64,000 nucleotides of DNA from Metaphire vulgaris (Eukaryota > Annelida > Clitellata > Crassiclitellata > Megascolecidae), in contig CM030833.1 in the NCBI GenBank assembly GCA_018105865.1, forward strand, positions 30,595,140 through 30,659,139, read 5' to 3'. This document shows, piece after piece, positions 30,918 through 51,244 of the stretch. The translations under genes and the position numbers were made by a program. The notes beneath the pieces were generated by a model. That model ran no database searches. It was not told where the DNA came from and was given only the letters and a program-made list of their open reading frames with translations. The number at the start of each line of letters is the position of its first letter. Positions within the stretch are counted from its first letter, which is position 1.

Positions 30918-33900
30918 ATGGCGTCGTCGTCGTTGATCGTCGGAGGAGAAGCAGCGGAGACTCCGGTGAAGCAGTGCGTTACAGTGGTCGAGAAGAAGAT
31001 CCGGAATCTGGAGAAGCGAAAGGTATGCCGATGACTCTTCCGTCGAAGGAGACGGGAGAAGTGACTGACTGACCGACGGGGCTCCCCTCCACTGACTGCG
31101 CCATTTTGACGGGGCCACACTCCCTTCAAAACTTCTCCAAAAGAACTTTTCTCTGAGAATTTATAGTTTTCTTTTCAGTTTTCACTTGAATTTAGTGTCA
31201 AAAGTGAAACAGGAGACGGCTGTTAGCGGAAACCGTCGGTCGTTCTGAGATTTATGAAGCCCTTCGTTGATTAGTGACGTGTTTTCAAAGTTTTGGGTAA
31301 TCTTTAAGACTGGACGTGACGTGAGTTAATGGCCAGCACCACCCAAAGGCACAATAATACAAATTACGGCATATATAAAACACACAAAGTAACAGTAGAG
31401 TATGCGTGACTTAAACACTAACCAACTTAAACGAGAGATGCCGAAATTGCACGAGTAAATGTCGGTTTTTTAATTTTAATTTTATTTTAAAGTTCAAAAA
31501 TAAGCCAATGAAACCGCCTTGTTTAGTGCTACCGCTTTGAAAGCGTGCCCTTGTGTCAAATTGTTAAAGTTAAATCTAGGATTTCAGCTTCTGTCATTTA
31601 ATGGGCTAACTTTATAACATGCAATGATTTTACAGTTATTTTATTGTTGATATAGGTCGTTATTCATGGTATTTCACTGTTGGTAGGGTGGTGGCATTTT
31701 GCATGGCATGCCCAGTCTTAAGATGTATTAAGTTCTGAAACTAGGACAGGTCTGTATCTGGTTGAAAATTCTGCCAGCTGACGGTGTGTGAAATTGCTTT
31801 CCTGGCTGAAAATGCAGTGATGCAATGGCGTTGCTTTAGAGAATGGAAGATTTTCTTTGCATAATTCTTTCATTTGCCTTCTTTTCTAACATCCAGTTGT
31901 CAATTCCATTTAGCATCACTTTCACATCATATATTTATGTTAAATAGAGATCCCATTCTTTGGAGGTCTTAAAAGCATTTCCAGAGCTTCATTGGGGGAC
32001 ATTTTCAGTTGGGGAACCTCTACCAGAATAATAAATTGAAAAACGAGAACAGAATGTATTGCTTAACTATTTGTAATTCAAAGAATGTGCTGTTGATATC
32101 TGATATGAAGGATATTTAGCAGTGTGCATAACATCTAATTAGTTATGGTTGATATTATTTTGTTGTGAAAATGATGCAGAAACTTTATGTATTTGTCATT
32201 GTAAGTTTATTATAACAAAGACCTTGGAGTGTGTGTAGAATGAGGCTTTTTGAACAGTTTAGTATTCTGAGGGCATTCCAATTCTGAGGATGGATGATCA
32301 GATTGCAAATCCTTACACAATAGAATGCTCTGGTTTAGTCGGTGTAATTTAGAACTGTTTCTGGTCATTGTAGTCTGTTGTGCTGAGCAGAAGATTAGGA
32401 GTAACCTTAAATGTTGCCACAATGGATTGTATGCAGCAAGTGAATGCTTTCTTTGTTTTAGGGAAAGTTAGATTTGTATCGACAGAGTTTGCAAAACACA
32501 GAGTTAAACAAAGATCAGAAGGTTATTTCAGTTGATTTGGCGAATATTTAATTATCATTCGATGGCAAAAAACATACTGGTAGCGTCTACGTAGCATAGC
32601 TTTTGTTTTATTATTATAAGACTAATTTATGTGATTAGTTTCTAAATGGTTAAACTCTTTGATAATTTGAATATTCAAAAACTTTCATTTAGTTATCGGT
32701 TTTCCTTTATTCATTTATAGTAATTTATAATATAATTAATAATTTATAATATAATAATATATAATAATATAATATATAAACAATATAATTAATTTATAAT
32801 AATTGCTTCAAGTGTTTATAGTCTGTTGCTTTGCTTTGTTTTTTGACACAATTTAATTTTTATTCTTTAAATTGTTATTCAGAATTTTGCTTTGTTATGA
32901 ATTGATGATGTTTTTTGTTTATTTTGATACAGGATGCTATGGCAAAGTACGATGTTGTCTTGCAAAACATTGAATTTGCAAAAGATTTGCAGAAGCAGTT
33001 CATCGAAATCAGTGTTGACGTTAGTTTGTTGGATTTTATCATTTAAAATTTTCTTACTATTTTAATTTTTTGGTTTGAGCAATGAATTTGGATTCTGCTA
33101 TTTCATAGAGGCAGGCATTTCTTAATTCTAATCTAACAGAACGTGAAATGATTTGTTCCGTTGTCAGACGGAGAAGGCGCAAAAGAAAACAGCAAAGCGA
33201 GAGAAGACAGAGAAGCATCAACATGAGCTGACCCGTCTGCAGGACGTTCTCAGACTCAACGGAATTCTCAATGCGTTAGGAAATGACACTGTCAGAGATG
33301 ACCTTCGTCAGGGACGACACTCGTCTTTGGTTAGAAATTCCGCTGATGAAGTTCAACATTTATTGATTTGTAATAGTTTTATGTCCTATCCAGTATATTT
33401 TGGTTTGTACGAAATACATTTTCTTGTACTTTTATGCCAGCCACTATTAAGAACAAGTACTTTTTATATGAATAACTTGAATGGAGAAATGGAAAGTAGT
33501 GGTGAGTTTACGTTGAAGCAATTTCCTGAGTGCACAGAAAATTGGAAAGAATGGTGTTGTGATTTAGTTGTTATTGTTACTCTTGTTTTAGGTCTTAACA
33601 GATGACCATCTTTCACAACTTGATGATTGCTATCAAATTTTCTTCCCAACTCGTGAAGTAGATGAAACGGAAGAGGTGTAAGTAAACCTACTTGTCAGAT
33701 TTTCTCAAGTGTCTATCAATGTCATGTGAATTCATGTATAGCATATGCACACAGTTGTAGTGGAGGTAATGTTTTTAATATGGCAATGGCTGTGAGAGTT
33801 TTTCAATTTTGAATGTGATGTCTTGTACAAGTGTCTTATTGTGAATGAAAATGTTGAAATGATAATTTTGTTTGTGTTTTAGTTTTTCTGAGCATTTGAG

Positions 33901-36491
33901 TGCTGCCTCCGATCATCTCGTATCTTATCTCGATCGTCAAGATAAGAAAGTCTTGAGCACAACGTACAAGGAGTTGCACGAACTCATTGATCGCATCGAG
34001 AACTGTGGATATTTCGACCGCATCTCCAGGGTCGAACAGGAAACAAGAGCGCCGGAAGAAACATCTCCGAAAGATGAACATCACACACAGCGTCAGTTGC
34101 AGATGACGTGCCTCTGAGTGGATGGAATTACTTCCCATTGTGTTGACTCTTAATAGAATGCAGAGTTTAGTAATGTTGGGATTTGAGATTAACGTATAGT
34201 AGATGCTTTGCTCCTCTTGTCATGTTATTTCTTGTTTTTGTGCAATTCAGAGTCGGTCGTTGAGGACGTCATTTCGTCCAATGGCTCTGAGTCGGTCGAC
34301 GGAGGCACGGCTGGACTCGGTTCGGACACTCTCGGTGATGTCACTCACGCGGTGGATCATGCTGTTGGTCAACCTGACCTCTACCACTCGACCCACTGGT
34401 CGCACTCCCCCGTCCTCGTGACCCAGCAGCCGGCTGTCATGGAGACAACAGGGGTCATTGCCATGGCAACAGCAGAGGTCGATGAGTCGCCATCTGGTGG
34501 ATTTTCCGACGGTGCTTACTATAGTGGTTTTGTGAAACAGCGCCCTCTGCAGGAGATCGTATTGTCACTTCAGGGCAGCTACAATTTCCTACAAGAATCG
34601 CAGATTGACCTGGAGGGTACGGGTGAGGAAATAAGTGAACTTGCATTTGTTGTTTTAGTATTTATTTTTATAGAATTTGATGAGTTTTGAGAATTGTCTG
34701 CTACGTGCTGTGGAGCCTTCGTGCCACTTTGAATCCTTATTTAAGAATTCAGACGCAGCTTTATTATTAAAAGGCTATTTCGTGTTGTTGGTGATATTTG
34801 ATTTGGTGATTGTATTGCTTTGATATCAGGTCACACACAGGGTCACAGTGGATCAGACTCGGTGTATAACTCGTACGCTAATCAGAATAATTCTGGTCAG
34901 TCGTTACCTTCCTTCAATGCCTCGCAGCAGCAGCCTGTGCTTGGACCGCAGGCAGCGGTCGACCCATCGGATACCCTCCATGCTTCACAACCCCATTTTG
35001 ACCACGGCCCCTCACAGGGCGCGCAGATGTTCCCGGGGTCAACTGCTGCTGCAGGGTCCTACAGCGTTCAAGGGCTGCATAATGTCTACGGACATCACCA
35101 GGTGACTCACGAGCCCAACTTCAGACAGGTCTCTTCTATTATACATTAATTGATTTATTTGTTGTTGGTAGCTGTGTTAGTTGTTGTTCATTTTGGTGAA
35201 GTAATCTTTTCGGTGTTAGGATGCTTTGTCTTGTTGTGGTTGTTTAACCCGATATTCGCTAGTTTTGTTATTTATTTCTATGAGGCATTCCTGACGCATC
35301 TTTTCCCTTGTGTGTTGTTGATGTATTTTGCAGTTGGACAAAGCACAGTATGACTTCATGGATCAGCCGGGCTTTGTCCTTACTCAGTTGAACCCGAGCA
35401 GCAGTGACCCAGCGCCCCCCCATGTTGTCGGGGGGATGAATGTGGCGTCTGGCCCGCCACCCATTCCACTGCCGGGCCAAACGATCCACGGACAGTCGTT
35501 GACGGGCCAGGGCTTCGGTGGGCCACAGCAGTCGGTCGAACTCACCGAAGCAATGGTAAGTCGTTTACAGGTATTGGATTTTTATACAGGTGTGGCAAAT
35601 AAAGGTCATATTTGTTGCTATTTATCGAATATTGACTGCGGTGTTAGCAGTGTGTTTGGAGGTGAGACATGGATTTTGTTTTAATTTTCAGGCCAAGAAG
35701 CAGTTCACAATGAACCCAAATGCGGACATATTTCGGTCGGTCTATAACGAGCCGTCATCTGATCTGCCATCTGGTGACCAAAATAAGTCGGAAATCGCGG
35801 TGCAGAGTGCAGGCGATGGACAGCTAAAGACTTTTGCTCAGACAGCCAGAGATAGTTTCCAGGGTATTACACTGTCTTCTTCCACTTTGCAGTATTTATT
35901 TAAGCTTTTGTTATTATTGATTTTCTTTTTGACTTCTATTGCAATTGAAGGTGTCTCTGTTTAATAATTTTACAATTTTCACGCTTAACCCCTTAACCGT
36001 GTATTTAACTGTAACTCAATGTAAAATGGACGGATATATCTGGGATCCCCAGTTAAGGGGTTAATACATTTTCATAATCCTAAGAAAGCACTGCTGGCAT
36101 ATATGTCATCAGCATATGTGTCAATGCATAATTGTTAGCATCTGGAGCAAACAGAGGATTCGGTTCAAATTTTGGAAGTGGGGGTCCACCAAGAGGATCC
36201 AGTCTGAGCAGCGGAGGTCGTGGGGGAAGGGACCTTCCTCCCACTAATGATGGGGCACAGCCTGGAGGCCGGGGTGGAGGACCGTCGAATGGAAGTCGTG
36301 GAACTGTGCCAAATGTGGCGTCAAATGGTCAGAGAGGAGCAGGTATGCTGGTGTCTGTCTTCCTTCCTTTGACGAATGTTTTACTCGGGATGTTTTGATT
36401 TTATGCGTCTATATTTTAATTCTTTATCTATTGAATTATTAGTTAGTTTCTGTTTGAGTAAATCCAGGCTATTTGTTCTGCTTCATTTGTC

Positions 36492-36547
<56 letters not shown>

Positions 36548-36729
36548 GTAGAGCATTGGTTATGTTGGAGCAGGTGTCTTGCCATTATGAGTTTGAATGT
36601 TTTCTGTGTTGAGGTATGCGTGGTGGACTCCCTCGGGGTGGAAGTGGCCATGTACGGGGCGGCGCAACCAGAGGCTTCGGCCGAAACAGCAGTCAACAGT
36701 CCGGCCACGAACAGGCGACACACGCGTAG
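30918..36729 (+). CDS. Caprin: Caprin, cytoplasmic RNA-granule protein
   Basis: Caprins bind mRNA and G3BP and control translation and stress granules in the cytoplasm. Twelve coding exons: 30918-31022, 32462-32521, 32933-33019, 33168-33329, 33592-33677, 33883-34091, 34251-34622, 34830-35128, 35334-35555, 35692-35863, 36139-36342, 36614-36729. All phases close, giving 697 aa (human CAPRIN1 about 709). The HR1 helical region spans roughly residues 18-235: VVEKKIRNLEKRK matches the conserved start, followed by NIEFAKDLQ and TTYKELHELIDRI. SYNFLQESQIDL (346-357) matches the caprin segment (YNFIQDSMLDF) that binds the NTF2-like domain of G3BP. The C-terminus has RGG/GRGG repeats (GGRGGRDLPP, RGGLPRGGSG), as in caprins. 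Start ATG at 30918 sits in AAGATGGCG, a strong Kozak context that is also YY1-like. Intron 11 contains a (GT)n array. Terminal exon choice is the least certain part. Confidence 0.92.
36493..36545. repeat. (GT)n microsatellite in the last Caprin intron
   Basis: About 26 uninterrupted GT units. Confidence 0.97.
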
Positions 36730-38956
36730 ACTGCCTAGCAACGATCTCCATAGCAACTGCTCCTGTTTTTGTTCCAATTTTCTTCTTTCTTGTCTTTGTT
36801 CAAACTGACCGACTATTAATTATTATAGAAATTCAATTGGAGCCTTTGTCTCGTCTCTGTCTTTCTGCCTTTCCTCTCTGCTTGTGTTTTTCTTCATTAC
36901 GATTGATGTAATGGTCTTCTTGACTTCGATTAGTTCTTGGTAATTATGTTGATTACTGTCTTGTCTGGGTGATGTTATTTTCTAGCGTCTTCAGTCGAAA
37001 CCCAATTTGATTCTAATTACAGGAAAAGTTGTTCAGTTATTTTGTGAGCACTGTTCGCAAAATCTTTGCTGACCCTGTTTAAAGTCTATTTGTATCTAGA
37101 TGTTCAATGTTGCAGAGGATTTGTGTTTTGACTTCTAGTTCTGTGTTTAATTCTTTCTTTGATATCCACTTCATTTAAGCACTAATTTTGAAATATTCTA
37201 AAACGTGTAAAGTTCCTCTGGTACATTTTGGAATGCATCTTTTTACAAGAATGGATTGTGGATGATGTGAATTATATTGCGGTTTCAGTAAAAAGGGTCC
37301 TCGTAGATGATGACACTAGTTCTGATTTCTATTGTCAGTTGTGCTGTCTTTGTTGCACTCATTTGGTCATTGTCCTGTCTTTTAGTAAGTATGTTGACGT
37401 CATCTCTCGGTCATCTCATTGTTTATTATTATTTCCATTTAACACAATCAATGTCAAAGAAATGTCCAATCTATTTGTTGTGTTCCTTGCTTCTGATGAT
37501 AATTCATCCGAATTCTTTGTTTCCACTTTGCTGGTTTTCGGAAAACAAAATAAACTGAAAGAGTGAAAGTATGCAAAATTTTATTCAAAAATGACAGAAA
37601 TTTGAATGTAGGCTACAATCGGATCTGCTTTACAAAATGCCAGACAGAAATGTACGAGAATTGATTAACGATGATCAATAGAAGCAAATAGCTGATAGAA
37701 AAACGACGCTAAGCTGTCCCATCTAATTGGCTGTTATGTTATGTCGATGCATTGGTTTTCGATTTTCAACAAACTGGGGACGACGCCTAGGACGAGGAAT
37801 TTTTATACTTCCACCAGGGCATCACGTCTATTTTACAGTTAGCTTAAATATCATTTGCCGGCTAATTAGATAAAGTCAGCTCAATATATGGCATTCAAAG
37901 TGGCGAGGTATATAGTTGACTGTTAAATTAACAGTGTTAATCAAGGATCAACCTTCGCTCAGGTGATAACGCTACAGTAAATAGGTTGGTCTTAATGGGT
38001 CAGGTGAATCTGCACTGCATGACACAGCCAACGCACAACCCCATGTGCCTACCACAAAGCCCAATACGTCGATGTTTGGTACCTTTGAACGACTTTTTTC
38101 TGCTCTGATGGCCAAATTGATATCGTTTGCATGCGCGATCATAATTTTCAATAATCTAAATGAAAGAAACGGATATCGTGCAATTTCGCCGACAGAGACG
38201 CAGAGAGGCAAATGAAGGCTACACAACAGACTTAGGCTAGAATTAGGTTCATGAAAACGTGTTCAAACATGTTTAAACAGAACAATAGAAGCGGTTACTC
38301 TGTCTAATTCAATAATCAACTATAGCTACTACTATAGGCCTAATTAAGAATGATGATGCGCATAAACAGCAACACAGGCTAGATAGATGTTTGCACGCAA
38401 TAAGGCAAAAAGAGATCTTTTGCATTGATTCAGGTAGATGACTAATCCGCCTTTTAAAAATCTACGAACATCTTAAAAGCTTCACAACAAAAGGACTTAG
38501 GCAGAAGGAAATGCAAGAAAGTTTGTAAAAGCTAACATTAACTACATCAACATTTTCTTGCCAAAATGTTTACATTGAGACGAAACTGATGAAGTTGGTG
38601 TTTTCCAAATCACAAAGACGACGGTAAATTCCTCTTGAAGTTTTGCCTTTTGTGGCAACGTCTGACACGACAATGACACTTCAATACGCAAACACTGTCA
38701 TTGAAATAGGTAAGAACCCTACGCTAATACAACCACCGTTGAAATGAGTAAACGAAGAGAGATAGAGGCAGCCCAACGTCGACAGTTCGACTCTGGCTTT
38801 CTATTTTATGCCAATAGAAACTCTGAGATCGCCATAAAACGATAAAAATCCCAAAATACCCGAAAACCGAAAGGGCGCTTCTGACGTCATCGTTCGTCGA
38901 TTTGATTGATGATGACGTAACGACATTCCGCCCTGCTGACGTCATCACATGACGTA
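36730..38956. other. Caprin 3' UTR and convergent spacer to the Kv gene
   Basis: T-rich sequence follows the Caprin stop. AATAAA at 37549-37554 is a reasonable polyadenylation signal. The rest, to the minus-strand Kv stop at 38957, shows no gene on either strand. Confidence 0.6.
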
Positions 38957-44467
<5,511 letters not shown>

Positions 44468-45860
44468 CTGAAATGACCGAATCTGTTGACTCTGAGGATG
44501 ACCCTGAATAAAGGAGAAATAAATTCAGTTGACAGGAGAGATTCTAAGATTCGGGAGTTCCACATTAAGAACTGGTCTTGGGTCATTCCGTCCCTGCCTC
44601 GATATATTATGCATTGGCTGTAGGTCTAATCAGTTGAGCGGGGAATCTGTCTCTGGTCCCCGGGGCCCCATCTTGGGACCCTTGGGGATCAAATACGTTT
44701 ACAGCAATTTGATCTAATAACAGGACAGACCTCGCGGGTAAACAGACAAAGCGCCAGGAAAAACAAAACACCGGTGTAAAAGGAAATCATTTCGCAGATT
44801 AAACGGTAGTTCAAGGAGCAAACAAAACCCAGTAGCCACCTGGTGATGGACTAATTAACTCCGATCTCATTACTGCCATTGAAGCATAATCACCGAAAGC
44901 GCAATATAAATCGCCTCACGGGTGCTCACGTGACTTCAAATCATTTGAAACAGCGCCAACAATGGAGTGGCAGGTACATGACGGGTAAAACGCAAAGGTA
45001 TTTGGAATCAAATAGGCGAAGCATGCGTTTGGTGTTATCCACAATAATTATTTCAAGGAGTCTAACTTCTCCTGCGTTTAATCAATTCTGAAATCTCTGC
45101 TTATTTAGCCTAATTATTTCTAAAGATTATGTATCAGGATTTCTAACAATGCATCACATCTTTTAAACTCAATATCGAAAACAAAATCATAAGTGATCAA
45201 GATGGAAAACAGGGCAACAGCTTGGAGTAAATGGTAAACGCCGCGGGAACTGGGTCTAATGTATTTTTAATATCTCTATCGTAAAGATTTTCAAATAGCA
45301 CGTGACCCCCACCCACATAACGACCACACCTGTATGATAGTTTTCCTGGCGCTCTTCACCTGACAAAAATATGCAAGCGGACGTAAGGTGAAGGGAGGTC
45401 TATTGACTTAGTAGGCCTGACCTGTATAATGCGTATTTTATGGTCACATTGAGACAAGAGACAGGCAAAAAGACAATCAGAAGGACAATAGAAATTGGTC
45501 CGTTTCACTTGCTGCTTCGAATGCACTGACTGAAGCCTTCCTCTGACAAAGATTCTTTCATCAGCAAAAATAGCATTGGTGGTCTATTTAGCTCCAAATT
45601 TGAGCACGTTGTGTGTGTGCGTGTGTCTGTCTGTGTGCGCGTAGGCCTACGTCGACTACAATGAGAGCTTAACGCAATTCCCTAATATTTTCATGCTTTA
45701 GTGACATTTTATAGCAAAACGCTAACATTGGGTACTGGTAAAAAATATCTCAGACAGGAGTTGCAATGAATTCAAAGTGCTTCAGCTGCTCAAATTCAGT
45801 CGAAGAACTACTAAGAGTCAGTCTGCTGCTCAGGAGGACTCAACTGACTCAACCCAACGC

Positions 45861-46109
<249 letters not shown>

Positions 46110-46252
46110 GACTTGAGACATTCAAGTGGAACATCTGGCGCCTTGGCATTTCAGAATCCTCGCTCCATACTTCTGCTATCCTGGTTAAGCAAGCCGGTTC
46201 AATGGCCACCGACGTAGATAAGGTACCAGAATACCAGAATAGGAGAGCACCA

Positions 46253-46286
<34 letters not shown>

Positions 46287-48129
46287 CTCACAACACTGTC
46301 AGACGTGTACAGTATTTTTTATTTATTATAAAATGGCAAAGAGCGGCAGCACAGCTCAGTTCAGCCATTTCAAATACAATCGCCTCTTCTTTTCTCCGTT
46401 AAATTTGTTTCTGTCGGTTTTGCATAAGTCGCACGACTGGTCCCTGTCCTGTCCTAACAGGGCTCCGGCCCCCGTCTGAGCCTTTCTTGTCTACGCTGTT
46501 TAGTTCCCGGAATTCAAGTCCTGCCTCTGGACTCTCAGCTGCCTGCACAACGACCCCCTCAAATGAAAGACCAAGACCGTTGTCCATCGCCAATCCATCT
46601 CAATCGGAATCAGTCAACGACGGAATTCGATCCATGAACCATCAAGGACACTGTTCTTATCAACGATTTCAACCTTCTATGACCCTCGGCCCATGTCATG
46701 CGAATTAACACAACGGACCTATCGAATCTATTGATTTCATTCGATGATATAAGCACACTAGCACAGATAAAGAAGTTCTAAAACGCGGTGATTTTTCGTC
46801 ATTGTTACAAGTTTTTATAGGGCCAAAAAGGATTACATAAACTACAGTGACGTAGGCTACTTATTTATATATAAGTTGATTTAATGTGTTAAAACGCCAA
46901 TAACTTTCACGCGATATCACACCGCTTTTTACATTTCAAAATCTTGTTTAAATTTGAGGCTGCGGCAACAGCGTTGAAGTGCCGAGGAACAACGGAATAA
47001 ACGAAGGAGAAATGCAAGGCAAAGTAACAGAGACAAATTTAACGACATTGTAAATCTTCAACGGAAACACAACGATGATTGCAACAGTGCTTTCAATGGA
47101 GGATTTACGACGTCATTTAAAATTCTCGGTCGCTTTCTCTTGCATTTCTCCGTCTTTTATCTGCTTGTCGCATTATCGTAATTTATCGCATATATATCTT
47201 ACCGCATTTAGTTTGACGCTGTTATCGTGAGACGATATCGACGCTTGTCATTATATTCGTCATTAAGCTTTCACGCGGTGACGATTTAGGACGCTTTTTA
47301 AAGTGAAGGCACTGAGAAATCTCCCTACTTATTAGGCTCCAGCGGCGTCATCGGTTAGCTGTTATGACGACGCACAATGACGCAGGCCAGTCAAGATTCC
47401 CTCGTATGGCCATAGACGCCTCGCCAACTAGCGGTCGATTCCGTTTTTCTGGATCAGAAGGCATCTGTTCTGTAAAAGCCCGCTAGGGGCACTGATCAGC
47501 CATGCATGCTGCTGCAAGAAAATAGTATTGGTATCGAAGAACTAATCGATATTTGACGGGTTTTAGCCTTTTTAGGAAGCAATTCATATCCACCCATTTT
47601 CCAATACCCACCTGGAACATTGGTCCATTTCTTACCTATTAAACACTCGATCACCGAAAAGCTAAATCTCAATGGCTTGTGGCTTGAATTGACAAACATT
47701 CAAGTACTTTTATTATCTTTCCTAATCGATAATCAGGCGTTAAGAGAAGTTAAGATAGCGCCACCTCGAAATAGCTCCAAGATACAGCTTTTGATTGCGT
47801 AATAGGTCCACTATTATTATATATTAAATAGGTTTATTCCTCAATAAATATTTCAGTTTGTTTTATCACGTTTTTATGTATTGTTACTATTATGGCTTTC
47901 CCCCCATTCCACTGGTGATTTTTCTTCGAATATTTTATTGCATAGGTTGTGGAATATATTCACCGTTAATTCTTCTCCTGCTTGCAGCATTTCTCTTGTT
48001 ATCATGTCTGTTCATGACAATTTTTTTTGCTTTAAAACCTTTTTATGGTTTATTTTATTTCTTCTTCTGTGAAGATTGCTATTTCTTCTCCATGTTTTCT
48101 TCTCATAAAAAAGCGATAAAACAAACTGC

Positions 48130-48400
48130 AAGGGTGCAGAAAGGAAGAAGGAAATGGTTTGCTAATGTTGACAGAATGAAGGAAGAAAGACTACCAAAGA
48201 AAGCACTATATAACTATGCTGAAAGGAAAAGGAGAAAAAGAAGACAAAGAAAAGATGGATGGAAAACTGAATAGAGGATGCAGAAGAAATGCAGTTGAGC
48301 TTCATCCAAATGACCAGGGCAGCAAGAGACAAACAAAAGTGAAAGGAATTCATTCAGGTCCATCGTCCAACCCAATAAGGAACGACGGAAGGAAAGAAAG
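48130..48400 (+). mobile_element. RTE-like retrotransposon C-terminal fragment 4
   Basis: The plus strand encodes KWFANVDRMKEERLPKKALY and ERKRRKRRQRKDGWKTE. In another frame RAARDKQK and KEFIQVH follow a stop. This is the W..HV.RM...RLPK / (K/R)RxRGRPR / ARDRxxW layout of non-LTR pol C-termini. Frameshifted and truncated. Confidence 0.55.
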
Positions 48401-51244
48401 AATAGGCCTACATCTTTTTGCCATTTTGCTCAGCGCCAGTTTTTGTCCAGTTTTTTTCTATAGAAAACCAGTTTTATCTCCGAAGGACTTTACTGCTAGA
48501 AGCGAGTTGCGACTAACCGATCGGATGCAGCGACTGAATACAACGGCAGACAAAGAGGGCAACACAAAGGAACATACGAATACAAAGGCACACAGACACA
48601 TACGCAAACACGCAGAGAAAGAAAGCAAGACAAGTTGCACAGACAGAGGAACTCTAGACATAAATGCTGAATGCCAACATAAAGCAGGCTTCGATGAAAT
48701 CAAACGGAAAAATTGCTGCCATTTAAAAAGAGTGGTGGATGGACAGAGACAAAGCCAAATACAAGGACAGAGAGAACGACGAGAGAGAGAGCAGACAGAC
48801 AGACAGACAGAGAGTGAGATGTCATCCTACATAGTCCTATATATGTTCCTTGTATTAGTGTCGACCCAATTGGCCAATTACAGATAATGTCTGCCCTGGA
48901 CTCAGTGAACGTGTGATCGGCTGAGCCCGTTGCCGTTCACCCACCCACCTACTCCCCGTGCTAACCCCTGCACACGTGTTCTCCAATGGGACTGAAGTCG
49001 ATAAAGATGTCGGTGGAGTTTTCACGAGAGAATCAACGGAAGTAACCAGAAAATCAATCGACCTCAACATTGTCCACCGCACCTGAACCAGAAGCAACGG
49101 ACGCAACCTCCGTCGGGATTTAGCTCTCATCAAGATAAAGTATCATCGTTACAACCAAACGAGTCACCGACATGAAAAGGGAGAAGGAGGAGAAGGAGTA
49201 GTCGAAGAACCAGAGTTCCGATTGAATTCTTTCTGTCTCTGTCTGTCTGTCTCTGTCTGGCTCTTCCTCTCTCTTCTTTTGTAGCATATGCTCTCTTTCT
49301 CTGAGCATTGCGGACTTTTCTCTCCCAACTGCAGTGACCAATTCTTAAAATGCACAATTTCTTATAATATTTATATGAAATTCTAAACTCTTAATATCCC
49401 TCCTCTTTCTCCTTCTCCGCCTTGTCCTCCCTCCTCATTCATTTCCATCGCTTTCTTGTAGTTAATATATGCCGTTGATTATTATACATGATCTGAAGAG
49501 GTTTATGAAGCGCAGTTTATGCCTAACGCTGCTATTTACAACGAGGAGACATAAGTGGCAAGCAGTGGGCGATAATTCAAGAGGCAGAGAGACATGCAAA
49601 CGTCAAAATTCTCTGCCACCGTCTTCAACCAGCACCCCTTTTCCCCCCTCTTCCCCGCACTTCTACAGACTAACAAACAACGACTGAAATAAACTCCCTG
49701 GAATTGCAGTAGACTCTGACGTAAGCCGAAGAAAACGCAGAGTTCGATCACGTGACGCAATAACCGTTAATCGGTCGGGTGCGATTGTCCAGACACCTCG
49801 TCCGCCGTCTGACCTTACTGCACTCGGTGCAGTAGATGCGGCTCCTGTTGTTGACAGACGATAGCCCCGGAAAGCAGGTCACGTGGTTCGCGCAATCGGG
49901 GTATTGCCGTTTCCATGACAACTGGTAACAAACTCCGACGAATTCTTAAGAGAATTGAAGTCTCTGCTAGAAAAGACGATGCAAGACGAGACAACGCGAG
50001 AGAGACGATCGAAGCGTCAGTCGCCGTCATGTTAAATGCTATATATATATATATATAGGGATTGCGTGTAAGTCGGCTTGACGCTGATAATGTCGGAATC
50101 CAGTTGAGCGAAATTCTTTGACCTCTTTTCCTATTTCCGTGTTTCATTTATCGGCGATTGCGCTGAGAAAGTGTGCGTCGAATGCGTCACTGACACTTAT
50201 CCTCACTGACAGCGTGTCATTTGTTTGACGTTCTTCCAATTGTCAGAGTCAAGGTGTCATTGTCAATGTCCGTGACAATTTCACTCAAGAATTTGAATTC
50301 TTTTATGTCGGTCTCTTTGAGACAGATTCCTGCAGCTAAGCACACAGCGGATTCACCCCACCACCTCCATCACCCCATCACCTGACCGCCCCCGCTGTCT
50401 GCTAAGTATTAAGGCGTTAATGACGCTTCCGTATTCAAATACCTCAATTGTACTCTCAAAGTACTTAACCCGCTCTTAGGTTAAGCGCTCAATTTCTCAA
50501 CATCCGTTAGATAATGTCAGGTTAAGCACCGACGATCGGACGCCCTCTGACAATTCAAACAGGACGCCAGGGGTCCATGATCTACCCCCGATGACTCATA
50601 CGGACGCCACTGTCGCCGCTTTAGAACTCGTTCAACGGTCTCGGTTATCGTTTACTCTGCTGCAGTACTACCGTCATCGTCCGTCACTGCAAAACATTTC
50701 TAGTGACGATAAAGACAGGTGTGTAAAAATTAGTCTGGCAGTCTTTTGTTCGAATTCATCACTGAGGTAAAACTCTTCAAAACCTTAAAGAAGGCGTTTT
50801 AAGCGCACTTAACTGTTGCACTCTCAAAAATTGCAGTGCCTGATTTTACTTTAATTAAAGGAATAAATGTGCTGGTCATTTTACGCTAAATGAGAAGCCT
50901 AACCTAACCCTATGATTTCGTTTCTCAAATACCTAAGCAGTCCATCTGTAGATTGGACTGTGAAAACCCGAAGTGGTCACACGATTGGTCGGTTTACATT
51001 AAGTTTAATTTAGATTGCTCTGTTTAATGGGGATGTAGCCATAGCCACCCCTTGATGCATAAAGAAAGCCAAGGCAAATAAATTTCTGCAGCCATAAAAA
51101 TAATATATGGGCGTCGACGCCAGTGAAGTTTCATCGTGAAATTGTGCGTTGTATTGTTCGGTCGCTTCTCTCCTGTTTTGCACTTAAACTCTAGAAAATT
51201 CCGCGTTTTGAATGACTAATTCGTTCTTTTTTTTTGCGTTTCAG

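Noticed and set aside
46399..46708. Open frames on both strands
   Set aside because: No domain, no splice sites tying them to a gene, similar openness in several frames.
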